In this document: positions 57,856-64,000 of the stretch, in pieces
How the letters are laid out: each line of letters opens with the position of its first letter
Numbering within the stretch: the first letter of the stretch is position 1
NCBI GenBank assembly: GCA_030220185.1
Contig: JASPKZ010010206.1
Span: 1-64,000, forward strand
DNA: 64,000 nt
From: Diploptera punctata
Lineage: Eukaryota; Arthropoda; Insecta; Blattodea; Blaberidae
Direction of reading: 5' to 3'
The notes under the pieces: model-generated
What the model was told of the DNA's origin: nothing
Databases searched by the model: none
The model's input: the letters and a program-made list of their open reading frames with translations, nothing else
Position numbers and translations under genes: made by a program

Positions 57856-58023
57856 ATGGCGAAACCGAAAGTGAACTCCTATAAACTATGTGATATTGTT
57901 AAAAAGTTTAGTGCAATTGGAATTCAGAGTGACGGATCTGTTATCAGGTGCATTCTTTGTGATATTTCAATAAAAATTGATGAAAAACATCAATGCATTC
58001 GTGTTACGCAGCACATAAGTAGT
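57856..58023 (+). pseudogene. hAT transposase N-terminal zinc-finger exon
   Basis: 56 codons from the ATG (MAKPKVNSYKLCDIVKKF) to a strong splice donor AGT|GTAAGTA. Cys32 and Cys35 (RCILCD) and a following TQH form the start of a BED/CGGBP1-like DNA-binding finger: a lysine-rich opening, SDGSVIRCILC, then Q.I.VTQH. CGGBP1-like proteins are hAT-derived, consistent with the flanking hAT ends. No downstream exon remains before the right terminus 224 bp later, so the full transposase cannot be made from this copy. Confidence 0.7.
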
Positions 58024-58247
58024 GTAAGTACTTACACAGACTCTTTAATATAAGACAACATGCGTGAATTTTGTGTCGTTAGTTACTTGTTGTAATTGGT
58101 TTTGGTAATCTTTAATGATTATTTACATGGGACATTTGCAATTTTTATTTTAACAAATGGCACCTTTTTTGCACCATTTTATGCTAAATTAAAGCACCTT
58201 TTTTGCACCTTTTCACCAAACTTTTGCACCTAAAATTCCTAGCTCTA

Positions 58248-58312
<65 letters not shown>
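58248..58312. repeat. (ATT)n microsatellite
   Basis: About 20 ATT units beginning at the hAT target duplication. Confidence 0.95.
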
Positions 58313-58496
58313 ATTACTGATACCGTTTCATATCCTCTGTATTTCATAGTTTACTCCAATATCTAAATAAAACTTTGTGATTATTATCGACTGCATACGC
58401 TATCTTTAAAAAAAATTAATAAAATTTACTTATGCGGGTATTACTGTATCTCTAAACTATCTTGAACGTTATTTAATTTGAATTTAAATGCATACC

Positions 58497-58700
58497 CCCC
58501 CTCTCTCTCTCTCTCCCTCTCTCTATCTCGGCTATTATAGGCCTATATATATGACATGAAAATAAAAATAAATGGCTGAACCGGGATTTGAACCCAAGAA
58601 TTCTAATTTCATACGTTAGTTCGCTACCATCTATACTGCCCAGGAATTCTAGCTCAAACATTTAGGCCTATTTTTCATGTATATATATTTTTTTCTCTAT
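58497..58700. repeat. CT repeat and tRNA-like element with inverted flanks
   Basis: CT-rich 58497-58528. Minus-strand tRNA-like segment 58570-58645 (box B complement GGGATTTGAACCC). TATATATGACATGAAAA on the left and TTTTTCATGTATATATA on the right form an inverted frame, as around the 4129-4250 palindrome. Confidence 0.6.
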
Positions 58701-58860
58701 CATGAGAGGTAGCGGGAACTCGGTCTCACTGCCCTCTAGTGGCTTCTATAACAAGTAACAAAATTAAACAGATTTTTTTTCTTTATAGCAGTGACCCTTC
58801 TTTATTTCGATGTTATAATTAATTTTCTGACATTTAGCAATGAAGGCCAAATATGACATG

Positions 58861-58865
<5 letters not shown>

Positions 58866-58896
<31 letters not shown>

Positions 58897-59525
58897 GGTG
58901 CTTCTTATTTTGAAGGGTGGAATTAAAATGTCGTCAATGCGGCAAGGGTTCCTCATTTTAAATTTTAACAAAATTACTTTTAAATAACTTGTTATAACCA
59001 AAGAGAAAAATATATAGGTGTGAAGAATGGAATAGGAAAAATTGTAAGTATAGAGTGGTCTTTATTTGGAGGGATGGAATTAAAATGTCGTCTGATTTCA
59101 ATTTTTTTCTCCCCTTTCTCCCAATTTGGTAGTGTATAAAATTTCATTACAATACATTAATATTAACCCTTGCCACACTGGACTTAAATTTATAAATAAA
59201 TAAAAAAGTAATAAGTATTCAAAAAAATTACAGCAAGACTATTGTTTATTTATTTTTCTATTGTCTTAAACAAAAGAAATAAATCAATAAATATATTCAA
59301 ATATGGCTGTTATGATAACATTAATTGTTAACATTATCACAAATCATTACCGTTTTAATCGATATTTTCTCGCCTGTTTGCGGCAAGGATTCCTCACCTC
59401 AAATTCCAATAAAATGGACTTTAAATTAGCCTACTTCTTATAACCAAAGGGGGGAAAAATACAAAGTGTGCGGAATGAAATACGAAAAGTCGAAAAATAG
59501 GTCCACCCTATTATATATACAGGTG

Positions 59526-59552
<27 letters not shown>
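58866..59552. repeat. MITE-like element between TA tracts
   Basis: TA tracts at 58866-58892 and 59526-59552 bound a segment starting TTAGGGTGCTTCTTATTTTG and ending CCACCCTA (short inverted ends TAGGGTG/CACCCTA). Internally, 58903-59035 is repeated in direct orientation at 59372-59500 (GCGGCAAGG.TTCCTCA, TTATAACCAAAG), and the start is repeated near 59052. No ORF. Confidence 0.6.
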
Positions 59553-59557
<5 letters not shown>

Positions 59558-59576
59558 AAAATTATAATTTATTTTT

Positions 59577-59890
59577 CATAAGTAATGCCACGAGTGATTT
59601 CCAAATTATCGATAAATTCACGACTCACGAAGTGAGAAGTGAATTTATCTAGAGAATTTGGAAATCAAGAGTGGCATTTGTTAGGACTATTTAACGAATA
59701 AAATTAAGTTCTTTACTCACAAATCATTATTTAACTATAGTTATTTTAAAATATTTATATATTTAATGTAAACGGCGATGTTTGAAAACAAATGAGAAAC
59801 GATAGGCACGCTTGATCTGCTTCTTTTGTTTATCACTGCAACCAGATCATTTTATTTATTGCCAAAGGAACGCAATATTGTAAGAATGCT
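59577..59890. repeat. dispersed repeat R1, copy 1
   Basis: Closely matches 63743-64000. Carries inverted AATGCCAC(G/T)...GATTTCCAAATT halves around a GATAAATTCACGACTC palindrome, then a unique part with GTAAACGGCGATGTTTGAAAAC. Confidence 0.85.
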
Positions 59891-61971
59891 CTCTAGTGGA
59901 GAAAAAATGAAACACATCAAACTGTATATTAATTCATTTCTGATGTCGTATGATGTAAATATGACAATTATAGTTTTTTGGATTATTACTTGGTAAAAAA
60001 ATACATTTAAGAAAGTGCAAACAGTGGTTTCTTTTTTTGGTGGTATAATAAATTGCTACAAATGTTTTATATTAACTCCTGCAAGCGCTATGTGTTGACA
60101 TCTATGCACTATATATACAATCTGGTAGCCGTATTTCTTACAGGCTCAGTCACTGCAAAATAATGGTCAGACCTGTTCAGAATATTAAAAAAGGAGGAGC
60201 TTTCTTTATTATGGTAAATTTAACACTGATAAATATTTCGTGAAACACGACTCTGATTGATTGTAAAACAGAAATCATTGAAACGTGATTGATCATTGAT
60301 TCCCATTTGGGGCATGTCTAATAGTATATTTTTATATTTAAAGATTATTTTCTTGCTAGCAATATTCTTACCAACTTCTAGTTTATTTTTACGTTTAAAA
60401 ACAGAATATTTTACATTGACTGCAATGCTATTTTTAAGGTAGATATAATTACGGTAACAATATAAAAAAACATTACATATATTTAACACTCACAGATAAG
60501 GATGAGAAACAGGTTTTAGAGTATATGCTAATGTTATCCAAGAAAACTAACCTGTAAGTCATGCAGTTGTGTCATCACAGTTACTTACTCCACAACAAAT
60601 CAAATATCCCACTAACATATTCGTTAATTAGGCACTTCCCTCCTTTCTTTTCTCTTAGACTATTAAATTTATTGAAAAGTTTAAGTGTAGCGACTATTTT
60701 TTATACCGTGCATATCTTACAAACGGCTTGTAAAACTAAGTTAGAATACTTAAATTTATTGAATGATTTAGACTATTCTCATATTATGACCGAGTATTTA
60801 ATTTCGATCTACATTCAGAATCACAATATTTTATTTCTTTCAATTAATAATTATATGCATTAATATATAAATAAATCCTATCTGCAGGGTAAGAACATTT
60901 AATTCGACTATAAAATATGTAAGAATTTACTTCACAACGTAAAATCAGTGAGTAAAATAGAAAAGTTTAAGATGTGACACAATTCAGTTTCACTGCTTCT
61001 AAATTAATACACTAATTTATGATTTTCTTACAACATTTTCAGGAAAAAAAAAATAGGAACATATGTTTTAAAGTATTCTTTATTTTCTTCCAAAATTAAT
61101 TTTAATGTCACTCATGTGATCTTAAGAATTGTTTTATTGGGAGAAATATTAGTTTTTATTTATTTATGTAACAATACTGTCTCAAGCAACATGTTTAATT
61201 CACTGACTAACTTATTTGTAATAATTTCTGCAGATATAAATTCATTCCAGTTAACCTTAACAAAAAATAATTATTATTAATACCTGTGACAATTTTATGA
61301 TCCTGTCTCCAGAGATAAACATCAATTATGGTCAATGCGAAAAAATAATAACGTTGGTCAGAATAGTCATTTAGACTAGTTACAAAAGCAGAAGTGTAGT
61401 AACGAATGCTCAAGTTACTAAATCTAATTTTGTAACGGCTTGTTTACAATATTTTATCTACGTTCAGAGTATTTTAGTATATCTTGTATATTTAGTAAAT
61501 TTAATGAAATTTATTTATTGCGGAAACGATAGGTTGTAATGTGGGCTTTGGAGAAAAAAAAAGACATGATAAATCAACAAACTTTGTTGTTATATTCTAC
61601 AATTTTGGGTGCTAGTTTCATGCATGAATTTAAAGTAAAAATGAGCGGAGAAGGTGATTTTCATGGTTCATCAGAAAAAAATTTAAACACTTCTGATAAT
61701 AGAGAAAATGTGTCTCCAATAAATATTACAAATTGTAATATTACAATAATCAACCATCATTAAAGTGCATTTTACGTTTTGTTGAACCTGTATTTTATGT
61801 TTTGTTAGAATATAAAGTATAGGTTTTGTTGCCTAATAACTACGAACTAAAGCGTCACTGATGGTTATAATAGTAGATAAAAGTATTTTTTGGGAACGCG
61901 AGATTCGCAGATGTCTATTGTCTTTAACTGACGTAGAAACGAGAGCACTGTATCCCTAACACTATACTTAC
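59891..61971. other. AT-rich part of receptor intron 1, no repeat recognised
   Basis: The open frames here (60220-60489 minus, 60561-60863 plus, 61539-61763 plus) are AT-driven and show no family features. Confidence 0.4.
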
Positions 61972-62083
61972 TATCACGTTGTTCACATTTTAAGGAAGGC
62001 GATAGGCTGAGATCTGGGGCACAACACTTGTTGATAGCGATACTGCGAGACACGATACACGAGAAGACTAACCACATCCGCAT
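61972..62083 (-). CDS. mthl: methuselah-like GPCR, exon 1 (signal peptide and ectodomain start)
   Basis: 37 codons plus one base. The ATG at 62083 is the first of two close Met codons (residues 1 and 3) and sits in a CAACATG context just downstream of a GC-rich stretch, which suggests a 5' UTR or promoter. Residues 1-16 form a hydrophobic signal-peptide-like segment. They are followed by INKCCAPD, the paired cysteines typical of the N-terminus of Mth-family ectodomains, and a third Cys at residue 33. The exon ends at a strong donor, GATA|GTAAGT, in phase 1. Exon 2 begins with two bases that complete an Asn codon. Without splicing, the frame stays open for about another 35 codons into the intron, with unrelated composition. 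The assignment rests on signal peptide, CC motif, donor and exact phase match. The weak point is the 20-kb distance to exon 2. Confidence 0.75.
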
Positions 62084-62323
62084 GTTGTCGCGCTCGCGGC
62101 ATGTGGCGTTCTGAGAGGATTCCGCGGGAATCTACCTACAGCTTCTCTCAAACAGCAAAAACTACATATCTGCCAGCGGTTAACTGGGACATAACTGTCT
62201 CTTTTTGTTTTCATTTGTCACTCTGAATTGCTCTCACTTTTCGTTCCGGATTCAAATATCTTTACTTCTTTAGGAATAAGCAATTGAAAACTGAGAGGAA
62301 ATAAGTTAAAATAAGGAATTTAA

Positions 62324-63035
62324 TTTAATAAATAAATAATAGTTCAAAAATTAAAACAACACGCTTTATTAGAAAATCAAACTAAAAAAAATAATAGTTT
62401 AAAAAACTAAAACAACACGCTTTATTAGAAATCAGAACTAAAAAACTAAAAATAATTTTAATTTCCACAGATGTCGGACGTCCTCGGAAGAGATGGTCTT
62501 AGATCTATTAGTGAAGACGGAACAAGCAACTCTTGCCTAAACCAGGAAGTGAAGAAGAAGAAGAACACGCTTGGGATAAAATTAAAGTGGTCAACAAAAT
62601 CATCTCCAACACATCTAGAATAAAACTAGAGTTATCTACAAAAAAAAATTACCATCAAAGCGTGGGGTGCTCTCTATCAATTAATATATTTGATAATAAA
62701 CAGATATTCATAAAAGTAAGGTATCTAAGAAGAAAACGTAAAAACCATAAAAAGCACCCCACGCTTTTGATGGTAAAATTATTTTTCATTTTTTAGTTCG
62801 GTTTTCTAATAAAGCGTGTTGTTTTAGTTTTTTAAACTATTATTTTTTTATTTTTTAGTTTAGTTTTCTAATAAAGCGTGATGTTTTAGTTTGTTAACTG
62901 TTATTTATTTTTTAGTTTGGTTTTCTAATAAAGCGTGATGTTTTAGTTTTTTAAACTATTATTTATTTTTTATTTTTTAGCTAGGTTTTCTAATAAAGCG
63001 TGGTGTTTTAGTTTTTTTAAACTATTATTTATGTT
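62324..63035. mobile_element. foldback-like element, copy 2, with tandem arm ends
   Basis: Related to 32221-32707. Left arm 62324-62671 starts with two units of the terminal module (AACACGCTTTATTAGAAA). The loop 62672-62752 is nearly identical to that of copy 1. The right arm 62753-63035 lacks about 120 bp of the middle of copy 1's arm, but carries four tandem terminal modules of about 55-62 bp (TTTTCTAATAAAGCGTG.TG). Inverted repeats built of short tandem units are the hallmark of foldback elements. No intact ORF. Confidence 0.85.
62466..62567 (+). repeat. short LINE 3' end inside foldback copy 2
   Basis: About 100 bp absent from copy 1, ending in CCTAAACCAGGAAGTGAAGAAGAAGAAGAA broken only by small changes, like the family A LINE end at 19950-19990 (GCCTAAACCGTGAC plus GAAGAA tail). 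Interpreted as an extremely 5'-truncated LINE insertion. Confidence 0.55.
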
Positions 63036-63104
63036 TTAATGTTCAGTTTACTTGATTGTCATAAATCATAAAAATGTAATTGCTCAATACTCTTCTAGAA
63101 AAAT

Positions 63105-63575
63105 CCTCCATGCCGGATTTGATCCAGCGACATATGGATTACTGAAATTATATACCACTACAGTCCATCGCTCTACCAACTCAGCTCTTACAACGATCGA
63201 TTAAAAAGTCGATAAATCCGCAACCTATTATATCGGTTTTTATTTTATTTTTCTGATTCTGGCCAGGATTTTAGAAACAAATTATGAAATTATTGTATTG
63301 TCATTGGTCCTTTGTAAGTATACAAACTTTCAAGTCGTACCAATGTTTTTAAGTGGGTGAAAATCGTGTTCAAAGATTCCGTTACATAGATACAGGTCAG
63401 CTAATATAAAGTGTGTAAAAGAATAATAAAATGAAACTATTGTATTGTCACGGGTCCTTTACTCGTATACAAAGTTTCAAGTCGATCTAATGATTTTAAG
63501 TGGGTGAAAATCGCGTTGTAAGATTCCGTTACATAGATAGATACAGGTCAAGCTAATATAAAGCGTGTAAAAATA
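63105..63575. repeat. tRNA-like head plus duplicated tail next to foldback copy 2
   Basis: Head (minus) 63110-63190 matches 32818-32900 (GATCCAGCGACATATGGATT). The tail module (TATTGTCA.GGGTCCTTT, CAAGTCG, GTTACATAGATA, AGCTAATATAAAG) is present twice: 63255-63420 and 63425-63575. Confidence 0.8.
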
Positions 63576-63742
63576 CGCTGAAACCTACGAGCCAATTATT
63601 ATTTGTGACTCCATTCTATCCATCCGTCAACCACATCCCATCGAAAGCGTCAGTGCAGTGTGTATGTACTTGTAGTAACCATTGTGATTTTCCAACATGT
63701 TTATCGGAATGAAGCATTCGAAATATTCAGAATTATTAAATT

Positions 63743-64000
63743 ATTATCATAAGTAATGCCACGAGTGATTTCCAATTTATCTAGAGAATTTGGAATTCAA
63801 GAGTGGCATTTGTTAGGACTATTTAACGAATAAAATTAAGCTGTTTACTCACAAATCATTATTTAACCATAGTTATTTTAAAATATTTGTATACTTAATG
63901 TAAACGGCGATGTTTGAAAACAAGTCAGAAATGTGAGGTTATGTTCATTCACTGCTGCTTGATCATATTATTTATTGCCAAATAAGATCGCAATATTGTA
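63743..64000. repeat. dispersed repeat R1, copy 2
   Basis: Collinear with 59577-59890, missing the central palindrome, and cut by the window end. Confidence 0.85.

Larger units (their letters stand above)
57027..58247 (+). mobile_element. hAT-type DNA transposon, internally deleted
   Basis: Perfect 22-bp terminal inverted repeats (57027-57048 and 58226-58247, starting TAGAGCTAGGAATTTTAG) and an 8-bp flanking duplication ATTATTAT (57019-57026, 58248-58255). The ends and the 8-bp duplication are diagnostic of hAT, although the duplication lies in ATT-rich DNA. GCACCTTTT-type subterminal repeats cluster at both ends. Contains SINE S4 and the first transposase exon, but not the catalytic exons. 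Confidence 0.9.
38870..62083 (-). other. mthl: methuselah-like receptor gene, span of the three exons found
   Basis: Gene span from the start codon to the donor after TM2. Exon 1 is 61972-62083, exon 2 41252-41570 and exon 3 38870-39378. Intron 1 (41571-61971) is about 20.4 kb and intron 2 (39379-41251) about 1.87 kb. Exon lengths of 112, 319 and 509 nt give 313 complete codons with no stop, and all junctions have GT/AG and compatible phases (1, 2, 1). Exon 3 ends at a GTATGT donor, so the 3' part of the gene (TM3-TM7 and the tail) continues toward or past the left edge. I did not recognise those exons. Intron 1 holds the pogo/Tigger nest, the hAT element and many repeats. The exons are seen; the family is recognised from the cysteine pattern; joining exon 1 across 20 kb is an inference from phase and content. 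Confidence 0.8.

Noticed and set aside
61539..61763. 74-codon plus-strand open frame near receptor exon 1
   Set aside because: AT-driven composition, no recognisable domain, no splice or repeat context. Kept only as a weak possibility.

Overview
Eukaryotic, almost certainly insect, nuclear DNA that is AT-rich and dominated by transposable elements. The mix of RTE-type LINEs, several tRNA-derived SINE families, Tc1/mariner, hAT and pogo/Tigger DNA transposons, a Ty3/gypsy remnant, and a methuselah-like receptor with a giant intron fits a large hemimetabolous insect genome such as a cockroach or termite. The species is an inference. No prokaryotic genes, CRISPR arrays or rRNA genes were seen. 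The tRNA-like sequences all look like SINE heads or pseudogenes.

The only recognisable host gene is a methuselah-like (Mth) adhesion-type GPCR on the minus strand. Exon 1 (62083-61972) carries the signal peptide, exon 2 (41570-41252) the cysteine-rich ectodomain, and exon 3 (39378-38870) the rest of the ectodomain plus TM1 and TM2. Splice sites and phases fit exactly across all three exons. Intron 1 is about 20.4 kb and is full of transposons. Exons for TM3-TM7 were not found and probably lie beyond the left edge or in unrecognised short exons.

Layout. 1-7.25 kb: two arms of a >1.1 kb imperfect inverted repeat, a LINE fragment, a perfect 54-bp palindrome and a direct duplication. 7.26-9.74 kb: internally deleted Ty3/gypsy element with a 3' LTR. 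9.85-12.19 kb: two Tc1/mariner relics, the second complete end to end. 13-26 kb: MITEs, SINEs and LINE fragments. 27.1-30.3 kb: essentially full-length RTE-type LINE (C1) with a 16-bp target duplication. 32.2-33.2 kb: foldback-like element with 203-bp arms. 34-38.2 kb: SINEs, a LINE 3' fragment and a long GA tract. 38.9-41.6 kb: receptor exons 3 and 2.

42.2-56.5 kb (inside intron 1) is a layered nest. An old RTE LINE (C4) is split by an 11.1-kb pogo/Tigger-like insertion flanked by TA (42749-53849). That insertion contains a 0.56-kb tandem duplication, a second LINE family copy with a 15-bp target duplication, a 5'-truncated RTE copy (C3) with a 14-bp target duplication that is itself split by a near full-length RTE copy (C2), and a broken copy of a cysteine-motif ORF. 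57.0-58.2 kb: a hAT element with perfect 22-bp ends and an 8-bp duplication, keeping the zinc-finger exon of a transposase. 58.3-64 kb: microsatellites, MITE-like repeats, receptor exon 1 and a second foldback-like element with tandemly repeated arm ends.

The TE genes seen are all broken by stops, frameshifts or deletions. The value of the window is its readable insertion history and the gene that spans it. No new enzymatic or defence system is evident.
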